Below, piece after piece: positions 8,076 through 16,014 of a stretch of 64,000 bases of DNA (positions are counted from its first letter, which is position 1; each line of letters begins with the position of its first letter). The stretch spans positions 45,409 through 109,408 of the forward strand of contig JACOEL010000015.1 in NCBI GenBank assembly GCA_024998625.1. Direction: 5' to 3'. A program made the translations under genes and the position numbers. The notes beneath the pieces are model-generated. The model was not told the DNA's origin. It worked only from the letters and a program-made list of their open reading frames with translations, and ran no database searches. This DNA is from Nitrospira sp. GTDB taxonomy: Bacteria; Nitrospirota; Nitrospiria; Nitrospirales; Nitrospiraceae.

Positions 8076-9222
8076 AGGCATCACCCAGCGGAAGGGCCGC
8101 GAGGGCTGGTGGGTGCGCGTCTATGAAGAGGGACGCCAGACGTGGCACAAGTGCGACACAAAAAGCCAAGCACGCACGCTGTATGGCAAGTTAAAAGCCG
8201 ACGCACGAGAGGGAAAACTCTTTCCCAAACCGAAGAAGACAAAATCAATCCTGCTGAAAGATTACTTTGTGACGTGGCTCAAAAACCAACCCGCACGCGG
8301 CAAGAAACTTACGACGATCAAGACGTACGAGTCGCGATTACGAAAACATGCCCTCCCCGCCTTCGGAACGTCTCAACTCTCTGCAATCTCACGTCCCCGC
8401 ATCAAAGCATGGGCCGCCGGGCTGCTCGAAAAGGGTTTGGATTTCGATACGGCGCTGAATGCACTCTTGACGCTCAGCGCGGTCTTAACCGAAGCCGTCG
8501 AGGACGGACTGATTACCCATAACCCTGCCCTTCGTTCCGGCAAACTGTTGAAACGGCCGGCGACCATCGAGGAATCCGAACTCGCGATCTTCACCCCCGA
8601 GGAGGAAGGCCTCTTACTGGAAACCATCCGACGCGAACGCCCGCTGTTTTACCCGATGGCCCTGACCTTCTTTCGCACCGGCCTACGAGCGGGAGAGGTG
8701 CTGGGACTCCATCGCGGTGACCTGAACTTTCACAGCCGATCAATCTACGTTCAACGGAACTGGTCACGGGGGATCTTGGGTACACCCAAGAACGGGAAGG
8801 CCCGCCGGGTGGACATGTCTCAGGGGCTAGCAAAGGCTCTTACGGAATGGATCGAGCTACAGGATCTGGAGGCGGCAGCCGCTGGACAGGCAGCGCCTGA
8901 AATCCTCTTTCCAGGCAACCTTGGCGGAACCAGGCGGGAGCCAAGTTATATGGCCGAGAATTGGCTGCGGTACAAACTCTGGTTTCCGATGGTGGCGAGG
9001 GCAGGACTGCGACGACTGGATATGCATAGTGTCCGACATACCTATGCAAGCCGACTCATCGCGAATGGCGAGAACTTAAAATACGTCCAAGACCAACTGG
9101 GCCATGCCTCGATTACCATCACCTGTGACACATACGGACATCTTATACCGGGCGGTAACAGGCAAGCGGTGGACAAGTTAGATCAGGAACGGATCAAGCC
9201 GGATCATAGTCATGCTTCTTGA
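8050..9222 (+). CDS. Tyrosine recombinase/integrase
   Basis: 390 aa. The ATG at 8050 is chosen (not 7981) because AAAGGAGG lies six bases upstream. Domains: an AP2-like arm-binding N-terminus (GREGWWVRVYEEGRQTWHK), an SAM-like core-binding domain (about 60-160), and the catalytic domain with R213 (TGLRAGEVL), H326-x-x-R329 (MHSVRHTYASRL), H352 (LGHAS) and Y362 (CDTYGHL). All residues needed for activity are present. It inserts the element at the 3' end of the small host gene beside it and ends about 240 bp before attR. It overlaps a convergent small ORF by 29 bp. Confidence 0.95.
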   Translation: MARKEGKDRGITQRKGREGWWVRVYEEGRQTWHKCDTKSQARTLYGKLKADAREGKLFPKPKKTKSILLKDYFVTWLKNQPARGKKLTTIKTYESRLRKHALPAFGTSQLSAISRPRIKAWAAGLLEKGLDFDTALNALLTLSAVLTEAVEDGLITHNPALRSGKLLKRPATIEESELAIFTPEEEGLLLETIRRERPLFYPMALTFFRTGLRAGEVLGLHRGDLNFHSRSIYVQRNWSRGILGTPKNGKARRVDMSQGLAKALTEWIELQDLEAAAAGQAAPEILFPGNLGGTRREPSYMAENWLRYKLWFPMVARAGLRRLDMHSVRHTYASRLIANGENLKYVQDQLGHASITITCDTYGHLIPGGNRQAVDKLDQERIKPDHSHAS

Positions 9223-9385
9223 TTATATCCTTAATGATCTGAGCTTCGAGTCGCTTACGCCCCGAAGCAGTTGTCTCTTTGTGATAGGCCCATGAATCCT
9301 TCATTCCAGGACGAATCATCTTAATAGCACCTGGGGTTTGCTTCCCAGGGGGAGTGATGTAGATCGTTATCTTCCGCGATTTCAT
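9194..9385 (-). CDS. Small hypothetical protein at the element's right end
   Basis: 63 aa, rich in Lys and Ile (starts MKSRKITIYITPPGKQTPGA). The ATG at 9385 has AAAAAGGGG upstream; a longer reading to 9475 would run through the arm repeat and is less likely. No known domain. It is convergent with and overlaps the integrase 3' end. Confidence 0.4.
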   Translation of the reverse strand: MKSRKITIYITPPGKQTPGAIKMIRPGMKDSWAYHKETTASGRKRLEAQIIKDIIKKHDYDPA

Positions 9386-9400
9386 AATAAACCCCTTTTT

Positions 9401-9425
9401 GAACCGTGACCAAAACCGTGACCAA
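9401..9425. repeat. Right arm-type repeat of the integrated element
   Basis: Exact 25-bp copy of 3122-3146 in the same orientation: two tandem ACCGTGACCAA units. It lies 34 bp from the attR core and just upstream of the small ORF at 9385. Confidence 0.7.
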
Positions 9426-9440
9426 CGCATCTGAAAATTT

Positions 9441-9635
9441 CTAAGTCTTTGATTTTTGAGCGAATACCGTGGCATCGCAGGCGATGTACTTAATCTGTTT
9501 CATGGGGACGATGATCACTTCCTTGGCCGAATCGACTTCCAGCACCTCCATATCCTCGCTGATCGTGTGACGAATCGCATCCTTCACCAGTAATTCCTGA
9601 TTGTCGGCAAACACGACTTTCACCCAATATTGCAC
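9441..9635 (-). CDS. Small conserved-looking protein; integration target
   Basis: 64 aa starting MQYWVKVVFADNQELLVKDA. The GTG at 9635 is preferred to 9644 because AAGGAG sits eight bases before it. It reads as a small beta-rich domain ending IVPMKQIKYIACDATVF. Six codons from the end it crosses into element DNA: the last residues (QKSKT) come from the element, and the original end (QKAKS) is at 2951. The gene sits 15 bp behind proC and is probably co-transcribed with it. Function unknown. Confidence 0.75.
   Translation of the reverse strand: MQYWVKVVFADNQELLVKDAIRHTISEDMEVLEVDSAKEVIIVPMKQIKYIACDATVFAQKSKT
9460..9492. repeat. attR core
   Basis: 33 bp, the partner of 2970-3002 with two mismatches. 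It lies inside the coding 3' end of the target gene and preserves its reading frame. Confidence 0.85.
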
Positions 9636-9650
9636 GAGACGCACTCCTTG

Positions 9651-10481
9651 TTAGAGGTGATGGTTCTCTTCTTGTCCCAGTTCCTGCGATCGTTGCGCCG
9701 CGGCTGTCACGGCCGACATCAAGGTCGCGCGCAGCCGCCCCTGCTCCAGGCGGGAGAGTCCCGCAATCGTGGTGCCGCCCGGCGAGGCCACGCGATCTTT
9801 CAACACCGCCGGATGTGTCCCCTGCTCCAGCACCATACGCGCCGCGCCGGCTACTGTCTGCGCCGCCAGAACTTGTGCGGTGGCCCTTGGTAATCCCATC
9901 AACACGCCGCCGTCGGCCAGCGCTTCGATCATGGCGAACACGTAGGCCGGTCCGCTACCGCTCAGTCCGGTCACGGCATCCATCAACCGCTCTTCCACCA
10001 CAACCACCTTGCCGACCGATTCGAAGAGGCATCGCGTGCGGTCCTGATCTTCGGACGACAACCCCGGCGCGAGGCTGACCGCCGTCACCCCTTCCCCGAT
10101 GGTCGAGGGCGTGTTCGGCATGGCACGGACAAGCCTGGTTGCCGTCTTGAGATGAGCCTGCAGGCGTGAGATGAGGTACCCGGCTGCAACGGACATCACG
10201 AGGGGCCGGGCTTGGAGGCTTGAAGCCACTTCATCCAGAACCGCGTCGAGCACCTGCGGTTCGACACAGAACACGAGGAGCTCCGCGCCTTGCGCCGCGG
10301 CCCTGTTGTCGGCATGGACGGCGACGCCAAATCGGTCTGCCAGCAGTTCCCGACGATGACCATCTGGATCGCTGACGGTGAGGTGCTCAGCGGCAGCCAC
10401 GCCCTTGCGCAGGAGACCTGCCAGCAGCGCCTCGGCCATATTGCCGCCGCCGATGAACGCGATTCGTGTCCCCGTCAACAT
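9651..10481 (-). CDS. proC: Pyrroline-5-carboxylate reductase
   Basis: 276 aa from the ATG at 10481 (MLTGTRIAFIGGGNMAEALL). It reduces 1-pyrroline-5-carboxylate to proline with NAD(P)H, the last step of proline synthesis, in the cytosol. The Rossmann motif GGGNMAEA opens the protein. RAMPNTPSTIGEG and LSGSGPAYVFAMIEALADGG are the ProC signatures of the substrate-binding helical domain, and SPGGTTIAGL is near the end. Length is normal. The small gene at 9441 follows closely. It is divergent from the HEAT-repeat gene. Confidence 0.95.
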   Translation of the reverse strand: MLTGTRIAFIGGGNMAEALLAGLLRKGVAAAEHLTVSDPDGHRRELLADRFGVAVHADNRAAAQGAELLVFCVEPQVLDAVLDEVASSLQARPLVMSVAAGYLISRLQAHLKTATRLVRAMPNTPSTIGEGVTAVSLAPGLSSEDQDRTRCLFESVGKVVVVEERLMDAVTGLSGSGPAYVFAMIEALADGGVLMGLPRATAQVLAAQTVAGAARMVLEQGTHPAVLKDRVASPGGTTIAGLSRLEQGRLRATLMSAVTAAAQRSQELGQEENHHL

Positions 10482-10595
10482 GGCGCGATTATACGGACGG
10501 CGCTCCGACGGGCGCAACTTGCAACAGCCGGAAGGGGTTGTATAGAGTGACGGCAGGGTTCGTGATCATCGTCTTTTCATTAGAATGGAGCAGAC

Positions 10596-11672
10596 ATGAG
10601 ATGCATCCTTTCGCTCATCACCCTGGGGGCCTTGGTACTCCTGGGCGACCAGAGTTGGGCCCGCCGCGACGCCTTAACCGCCGAACAAAAGAGTCAATTG
10701 GAACGCATCGATCGCGTATTGGTCGATGTAATTGCCCTCTCGGACAAGGGTAGCCTCGACGCCAAACCCCTGGTCGACGTGGTCGCCACCCGCATGAAAG
10801 AATTCGACTACACGATCGTGACCGATCCGACCCAGCCGCACGATGTGGCACTCAAGATCAAATGCGAGCAGCGGAAGACCTGGGAGGGCACCACGACCAT
10901 GGGCAGCGATGCCGATCTTCCCGATTCTCCGTCTCGTATCTGGAAGGGTCCGGCCTGCCAGCTCGGCTATCTCCTCAACGGGAAAAAAATGGCCTGGCGC
11001 AAAGAGGTCCGGACGGACTTCGACGATGCCCAAGCCGCGGCCACACTCGCCAAAGCGGGCGATCCCACGGCCTACGCGATGGCCAAGTTACAAGCGCGCC
11101 TGGAAGAGTACGATTTCCCCGCGCTCATCACCGCTGAATGGGGACAGGAAGCGCGCCTGTTCCGCCTCTACGACGATCCCAAGACTCCGGTCACGCGCAA
11201 GGTGAAGCTGGTGGCCCTGTTCGGCGACCTGTTCTCCGTGAAGGCGATCCCGCGCCTCCTCGACGGCCTCAATGGGGCCGACCGCAGTATCGCCAAAGCC
11301 TCGGCCCTGGCGCTGGGCAATATCGGCCAGAAAGACACGATCCCCGTGCTCATCAAGACGATGAAATCCGGCCCCCCGGATTTACGCGCGCCGGCCGCGA
11401 AAGCCCTGGGCATCGTCGGTGCATTACACGGAGACTTCACGATCGTGGATCCCCTGCTCGAGACGTTGAATACCGAAGATATCGCCGTGAAAACCGAGGT
11501 CGCCTGGGCGCTCGGGAAATTACCGGACATGCGGGCCTATGAACCGCTGTTTACGCTCCAGAAATCGCTCTATCGCGTGCACGAAAACGACGCCGATCCC
11601 AACCTAGTCAAATTGAAGGAAGCCGTCAATTGGAGTATCAAACAGATCGACACTTGGGAACACGTGCAATAG
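10596..11672 (+). CDS. Secreted HEAT-repeat protein
   Basis: 358 aa. An N-terminal signal peptide (MRCILSLITLGALVLLGDQSWA) implies export. The middle is an unknown alpha/beta domain with two Cys (KIKCEQRK, GPACQLGYLL). From about residue 205, HEAT/PBS-lyase-like repeats follow (KVKLVALFGDLFSVKAIPRL, ASALALGNIGQKDTIPVL, AAKALGIVGALH, EVAWALGKLPD). These form a protein-binding solenoid. The partner is unknown. The next gene starts 38 bp downstream. Confidence 0.75.
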   Translation: MRCILSLITLGALVLLGDQSWARRDALTAEQKSQLERIDRVLVDVIALSDKGSLDAKPLVDVVATRMKEFDYTIVTDPTQPHDVALKIKCEQRKTWEGTTTMGSDADLPDSPSRIWKGPACQLGYLLNGKKMAWRKEVRTDFDDAQAAATLAKAGDPTAYAMAKLQARLEEYDFPALITAEWGQEARLFRLYDDPKTPVTRKVKLVALFGDLFSVKAIPRLLDGLNGADRSIAKASALALGNIGQKDTIPVLIKTMKSGPPDLRAPAAKALGIVGALHGDFTIVDPLLETLNTEDIAVKTEVAWALGKLPDMRAYEPLFTLQKSLYRVHENDADPNLVKLKEAVNWSIKQIDTWEHVQ

Positions 11673-11710
11673 CAGGCGCCGCTTTTCTCCCCTGCCTCAG
11701 CAGATCGACC

Positions 11711-12229
11711 ATGCGACGGACTGTCGTTGCCTGTCCAATCCTGGCGGTGGCGCTCATCGTCTGCATTGCTGTCAGCGGGCAAGCTCAGGTGATGGGGGAA
11801 GAGGCGGAACTCGACCGCCTCCGGGCAAAGGCGGAAGATGCCATGGGCAATGACGATGCGGAGACTGCGGCGATGAGCATGGGACGCGCGGCATTGATGG
11901 CAGCACAACTCTCCAAGCGGCAGACCGAGCCGGCCCCGCGACTGACCTTCACCGCCACGGAGCACCTCTACCGGTCGCAGGAACATGGGTATCGGGCGAT
12001 TGCCCTGTTTCGGCGAGCCGGCGGGGAACTCCCCGCTTCAGCTGGCGTCTGCGGCAGTCTTCAACTGGCACAGCTCGAACTGCGGCATGCGCAGGAGGCT
12101 CTCAGCGGACCGGATGATACAGAGGGAAAGAACATCGCCTCCACTCGACGGAAGGCGGCTCAGCAGAGCATGGACGATTGGTCGATCGTGTTGGATTCGA
12201 TGCAAGGGGAATTTCGCTGTCCCACCTAG
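11711..12229 (+). CDS. Exported hypothetical helical protein
   Basis: 172 aa from the ATG at 11711. A signal peptide (MRRTVVACPILAVALIVCIAVSGQAQ) precedes an all-helical body rich in Ala, Glu and Arg (LDRLRAKAEDAMGNDDAETAAMS), loosely TPR-like. No family recognised. Probably in one unit with the HEAT-repeat gene. Confidence 0.6.
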   Translation: MRRTVVACPILAVALIVCIAVSGQAQVMGEEAELDRLRAKAEDAMGNDDAETAAMSMGRAALMAAQLSKRQTEPAPRLTFTATEHLYRSQEHGYRAIALFRRAGGELPASAGVCGSLQLAQLELRHAQEALSGPDDTEGKNIASTRRKAAQQSMDDWSIVLDSMQGEFRCPT

Positions 12230-12402
12230 CCCGGACTATTCATGCATACCTGCTCCGGCGTCCGATCCTCTCGCCCGGCGGGGCTGTTCTCGTTCAGTCT
12301 CCTCGACGGACTGGAAGTACGCCTGCGTCGGCCTCACGTGCGAGAAGCCCCGGCGGGCTTCGGTCTCAACCGCCTCGCGACGGCATTCATGAATAATCCG
12401 GG
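12230..12402. repeat. Short element with terminal inverted repeats
   Basis: CCGGACTATTCATG (12231-12244) and CATGAATAATCCGG (12388-12401) are inverted copies with one mismatch, extended by an outer C/G pair. They enclose about 145 bp without a gene. It begins directly after the previous gene's stop. It resembles a MITE or REP-type palindromic element, but no target duplication was identified. Confidence 0.5.
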
Positions 12403-12430
12403 CCAGCCATCCATTGAAAAAGACCGCTTG

Positions 12431-12590
12431 CTTCGCTCTCGCATCGCTCCGAGGCTCAACGTACCGCTCACGGGAAAAGAGCTTGTCTCGGCACGCTCGG
12501 GGTAGGGCGGGTAAGAACCATGTGGCCTCGCCTCCTCGCATTGCTGCGGCCTCGCTGAACGGCCATTTTGAACGGCCTGCGGGAAGGACG
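12431..12590 (+). repeat. Dispersed intergenic repeat, copy 1
   Basis: Shares CGCTCTCGCA and GAGGCTCAACGTACCG with 21775-21806. Its distal half (CGCCTC-TCGC, GCTGCGGCCT, GAACGGCC, CTGCGGG) matches the reverse complement of 46852-46980. No gene is seen between 12230 and 12657; this repeat and the inverted-repeat element fill most of it. Confidence 0.65.
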
Positions 12591-12657
12591 ATCAAACCAT
12601 GGAACTGTGACTAACCTTGATAAGGCCGCCGGCAAACTGTTTCCGCATCTACCTCTG

Positions 12658-13101
12658 TTAGTCGTCTTCCGGATTAATGATGTGCAGCCCGGCGGGACGA
12701 CAGGCCGATAAGAGCTGCTTATCCGCACTCACGACCGTCAGCCGGAGCGGCTTGAGTTCCAACGCCAGGGCCAGGTGTTGAAGCTGCGCCGACCGCAGGG
12801 CCGGATAATCCAGAATCAATTCCTTCGCGGCCAGGTAGGTCTCCAGCGTCGGGGAGATGAACTGGAAGAGCCCCTGCGAGGCCTCCATCTCGAACTTGTA
12901 CAGCACCGAATAACAGTCGTCCCTGGTGATTTCACCCTGCTGCGCACGAACGGAGAGGGCCGAGTAAAAATCCGTGACGCTCCACATGGGCAGAATGGCG
13001 ACTTTGCCCCGTTTCACCATAAGCTTGTTCACCACCCGCGTTCCGCGTTCCATGCTGTACCGCTTCACCAACGCCGTGGAATCGAAATAGTAATACGGCA
13101 T
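12658..13101 (-). CDS. PIN-domain protein, VapC-like toxin
   Basis: 147 aa. The PIN fold is shown by MPYYYFDSTALVKRYSMERG at the start (first acidic residue D7), then TDFYSALSVRAQQGEI, the helix RSAQLQHLALAL and LTVVSADKQLL. PIN toxins cleave RNA with three or four acidic residues. Here the second site reads T-D rather than S-E, and the third helix has Q-L-Q-H rather than the usual D-x-x-H, so catalysis may be altered. It lies one base after a small basic protein gene that is the likely antitoxin. Confidence 0.75.
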   Translation of the reverse strand: MPYYYFDSTALVKRYSMERGTRVVNKLMVKRGKVAILPMWSVTDFYSALSVRAQQGEITRDDCYSVLYKFEMEASQGLFQFISPTLETYLAAKELILDYPALRSAQLQHLALALELKPLRLTVVSADKQLLSACRPAGLHIINPEDD

Positions 13102-13102
13102 C

Positions 13103-13351
13103 CTACACCCTCCCCTTCAAGAGACTGTCGGCCAACGGCGACTGGAGCTTGGAGAGGCGATCCTGCAACTCATCCAATGGCAATTCCTCGTAGTAGCCCT
13201 GTTTGCGGAAAATACTCACGATGTCGCTTTTCAGCACCTGCTGCGTATCTGCCGCCAGCCGTTCGCGCAACCGTTTCTTCATCGCTTGACTGGACAGCCG
13301 GCGCCCACCGTTGCCTTGCTCACCCGCTTTCCGGGTCCCAATTTTACGCAT
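13103..13351 (-). CDS. Probable antitoxin partner of the PIN protein
   Basis: 82 aa from the ATG at 13351, with GAGAGGAGCAGGG upstream; longer readings run into the next gene. Basic N-terminus (MRKIGTRKAGEQGNGGRRLS), then a helical part ending LPLDELQDRLSKLQSPLAD. No standard antitoxin fold is obvious. The role is inferred from position and size: one base separates it from the PIN gene. Confidence 0.55.
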   Translation of the reverse strand: MRKIGTRKAGEQGNGGRRLSSQAMKKRLRERLAADTQQVLKSDIVSIFRKQGYYEELPLDELQDRLSKLQSPLADSLLKGRV

Positions 13352-13385
13352 CCCTGCTCCTCTCTCCTGTGGTTGACTCACTGCG

Positions 13386-14507
13386 TTAACGACTGACCGG
13401 CGGCTGCACCGCCTCTTTCGGACAACCGGACGTCGTCGAAGCTGACGCCGGCAAATCCCTCCCTCCATACACATGCGCGGCCACGGATCGGGCCAGCTCG
13501 GACGCAAACTCCTGCTGCATGATGCGAACCGCTTTCGCCGCCGCTTCGCGCTCCGTGACATGGCCTTCCTTCCCGCCTTTCGACAGGGCCCCGAGCACAC
13601 GATGGGTCGCGACTTCTTCGATCACGGACTCCGCGCACCAGCGCACGTACCGAAAATGGGGATCGTTTACTTCAATGGGCCAGAGACGCACCGACCCGGT
13701 AATGAGCAATTCTGCCGGGACGGCACCGGCGCCGCGCCCTACCACCGTGAAGCCTTCCTGCGTGAGCCCGTCTACGAGCGCGCGCTCAAGCGGCTCGGCT
13801 TGATCGCCCGACAGATCGACGGCCATGACAAGATTCCTGGCAAGAAACTGTTCCAATTCAGCGGTCAATTCCGCCACACGATACGTCGACGCATTGCCCT
13901 GACCATTCGCTCGAACGACACGCAGATCGGTGTTATAGGCCTCGCGGAGCACCAGATTCTTGGCGGCCCGTTTGAGATTACGCAGGCGCGAGAGCTTGTC
14001 CTGAGTCTGATGCGCTTCGGTCACTTCGGTCTGAATCATGCGATCGAGTTCATTGAGGCGCTCCACCATCGCCGATTCGGCTTGCACCCGGTTCATGCCT
14101 GCCAGAGCATAGTACTGTCGCGTCTTTTGGTCAAACCAGGTATCCAGGACCTGCACATTTTCCAGCACCTTGTCGGTCGTCACCCGGGTCACGTTGTCCA
14201 ACGTGAGGCGACGCTCCGTACTCGTCTGCCCCCGGGACTCCACCACCAGGTACGATTCCCAGTCTTTCGCCTGCGCCGTAATCTCGGCTTTAAAAATTCT
14301 GGAGACGGCGGCATAGGCCTGCTCCGTTGCCTGCGGTCTCGAATCGGCCTGCCCCACCCCGACGAGATACTGGGCGGAGGGAAACTGAGGGCTGCCTCCA
14401 TCAATCCATGACGGACGGGCAGTCCCGCCGAACCATCCGCAGCCGGCCAGCAACAGCAGCAGTGCCGAAAGAACGGCCGCTTGCCCTCGATCCGTGACGA
14501 GCTTCAT
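13386..14507 (-). CDS. LPP20-like lipoprotein
   Basis: 373 aa. The ATG at 14507 overlaps the upstream gene's stop (ATGA). A lipobox follows a hydrophobic stretch (LLLLLAGC), so it is an outer-membrane or periplasmic lipoprotein. The N-terminal half is LPP20/FlgO-like (PSWIDGG ... YLVGVGQADSRPQATEQAYA, ISRIFKAEIT-type helix). The second half carries a domain with LERALVDGLTQEGFTVVGRG resembling assembly-lipoprotein folds. Last gene of a four-lipoprotein run with LpoB- and COG3014-like proteins, suggesting an envelope role. Confidence 0.75.
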   Translation of the reverse strand: MKLVTDRGQAAVLSALLLLLAGCGWFGGTARPSWIDGGSPQFPSAQYLVGVGQADSRPQATEQAYAAVSRIFKAEITAQAKDWESYLVVESRGQTSTERRLTLDNVTRVTTDKVLENVQVLDTWFDQKTRQYYALAGMNRVQAESAMVERLNELDRMIQTEVTEAHQTQDKLSRLRNLKRAAKNLVLREAYNTDLRVVRANGQGNASTYRVAELTAELEQFLARNLVMAVDLSGDQAEPLERALVDGLTQEGFTVVGRGAGAVPAELLITGSVRLWPIEVNDPHFRYVRWCAESVIEEVATHRVLGALSKGGKEGHVTEREAAAKAVRIMQQEFASELARSVAAHVYGGRDLPASASTTSGCPKEAVQPPVSR

Positions 14508-15934
14508 AACACCACCCGTTCGATCAGGAAGACGGTCTGCCCGGCGCGAAGGACCAACGGACGAGACACCCCGGCTTGGGAAGCCCCGCCGCCTCGAAGC
14601 ACCGGCTGAATCCGACTCTCGTATTCTCCGGCCGGGACCCACAGGCGGGAAATCTGAATTTCATCCGGCAGGGTCCGCCAACTCCTCGTATCGGCGACTT
14701 CGGACGCCACCGCCAGACCATGCGTGAGCAACCCCACCAAGAGCCCGACCCACGCCGCATCCCCCTTGTTCACGGCATGTTGGGATCCACGGGTCGCCGC
14801 TTCGGCTGCGGTGAATTTCACAGCCGCGCGCGCAAGGGCTTTCGTGGTGATTCCGGACATGCGATCCGACAGGGACTTTTCCGCCAATGCCGTGCCGTTA
14901 TACATCAGCTGCGATTGTCCGGTGATCGGCTCTCCGTTTCGCGGCACCAGCGTGATCGATTCGTGCGAGACCTGCGTTTTTTGGGGCACCAACCGGGGCA
15001 GGGCCACCCGCACGACACGCCCATTCAGGCCATACAAGACACTGTCCGCCACGCGACGTTCCTGACGATTGGACGCGTGAATTACGCCTCGATTCAGCAG
15101 GACCAGTTGCAGCGCGCTCAGGCTGATCGGAATATCGAGATGCACCTCTTCCTTGCGCGGCGCGCGGCCATTATAGCCGATCACCACCACCTGAGCGAGA
15201 TCGGGTTGTCTCTGCAACGACACCCATCCTGTGTCGGGAAACTGCCGACGATACTCCTCGAACTCCGCCGTCATGTGCAGGGCATCGGTGGTGCGAAGCA
15301 GATCTGCGCGAAGCATCGGCGGCATGGGCGTCCTGGCCCACCCCCGCGTGAATTCATAAATCTCATGAGCTTTACGGTAGGCAATGAAGGCATTATTGAG
15401 ATCACCCGTTGCCTCGTACAACAGACCGGTCAGGTAGCGGGCAAACGCATCTTCCCGATACCCGTCTTTTTCTTTGGCGCTGTCCGACAGCACGTTCAAG
15501 CGATGGTCGATCTGCCGTGCCTCAACCACAGCCTCCATCAGCTGCCCCATCGCCGCATAGTTGAGCGCCTTGATGACGTTGATCATCACGTGCTCGTAGG
15601 GGTCACCTTCGTAGGGCAGCATGGTGTCGTTGGTAAGGAACGCGGCGGTTTCAGTTCGGATGGTCCGGGTATACAGCCGTTCCACTTCCAGCGAGGCTTG
15701 CTCCAGTAGGCTGTTACTCTGCACATAGTCCCCGGCTAGATGGAGCGTCATCCCGCGATCCATACTGTATAGTAGACGATTCCGCGCACCGTATTCGGAT
15801 TCGGCCTGCGCCATGATGGCGTCCGCCCGCCGGGGGTCGTTCGCCAGCAAACTCTGATCGATGAGGAGATAATGATTGGCGGAGAGCCCACACCCGGACA
15901 GGGTCCACAGCAGGCCCAGGAAGACCACGCGCAT
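14504..15934 (-). CDS. COG3014-like lipoprotein with TPR-like helices
   Basis: 476 aa from the ATG at 15934; a TTG at 16000 would extend across a strong hairpin and is less likely. A signal sequence with lipobox (LLWTLSGCG) is followed by TPR-like helices (about 40-220; MDRGMTLHLAGDYVQSNSLL, ARYLTGLLYEATGDLNNAF). A C-terminal beta-rich domain is followed by a Gly-rich membrane-like segment (WVGLLVGLLTHGLAVASEV). Family members occur beside LpoB- and LPP20-type genes, as here. Its stop overlaps the next gene's start. Confidence 0.75.
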   Translation of the reverse strand: MRVVFLGLLWTLSGCGLSANHYLLIDQSLLANDPRRADAIMAQAESEYGARNRLLYSMDRGMTLHLAGDYVQSNSLLEQASLEVERLYTRTIRTETAAFLTNDTMLPYEGDPYEHVMINVIKALNYAAMGQLMEAVVEARQIDHRLNVLSDSAKEKDGYREDAFARYLTGLLYEATGDLNNAFIAYRKAHEIYEFTRGWARTPMPPMLRADLLRTTDALHMTAEFEEYRRQFPDTGWVSLQRQPDLAQVVVIGYNGRAPRKEEVHLDIPISLSALQLVLLNRGVIHASNRQERRVADSVLYGLNGRVVRVALPRLVPQKTQVSHESITLVPRNGEPITGQSQLMYNGTALAEKSLSDRMSGITTKALARAAVKFTAAEAATRGSQHAVNKGDAAWVGLLVGLLTHGLAVASEVADTRSWRTLPDEIQISRLWVPAGEYESRIQPVLRGGGASQAGVSRPLVLRAGQTVFLIERVVL

Positions 15935-15952
15935 CCACGGGAGAGAAATGAA

Positions 15953-15976
15953 ACGGCCTCCCTGAAGGGAGGCCGT
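15953..15976 (-). terminator. Perfect 10-bp hairpin between lipoprotein genes
   Basis: ACGGCCTCCC and GGGAGGCCGT form a perfect stem around a 4-base loop. On the minus strand it is followed by TTTCATTTCTC. It sits between the LpoB-like gene and the COG3014-like gene, so it is probably a partial terminator or attenuator within the cluster. Confidence 0.6.
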
Positions 15977-16014
15977 GGTCGATGGGGAGTGGCGTCTCAA
16001 CAGAATACGTCGGG

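Larger units (their letters stand above)
2970..9492. mobile_element. 6.5-kb integrated element (integrase, Rep-like, AAA ATPase cargo)
   Basis: Bounded by near-identical 33-bp direct repeats at 2970-3002 and 9460-9492 (two mismatches), with a second exact 25-bp direct repeat just inside each end (3122-3146 and 9401-9425). Contents in order: AAA/ABC-type ATPase, non-coding hairpin region, Cys-rich protein, Rep-like protein, excisionase-like HTH, operator, Zn-finger protein, tyrosine integrase, small ORF. The cargo gene is clearly AT-richer than the host genes. The target was the 3' end of the small gene now at 9441-9635, whose original tail is stranded at 2951-3001. No capsid, conjugation or relaxase gene was recognised, so it is either a satellite or a small self-replicating integrative element. 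Confidence 0.85.

Noticed and set aside
12236..12595. 119-aa minus-strand ORF
   Set aside because: It falls entirely in the inverted-repeat element and the dispersed repeat, and is not protein-like.
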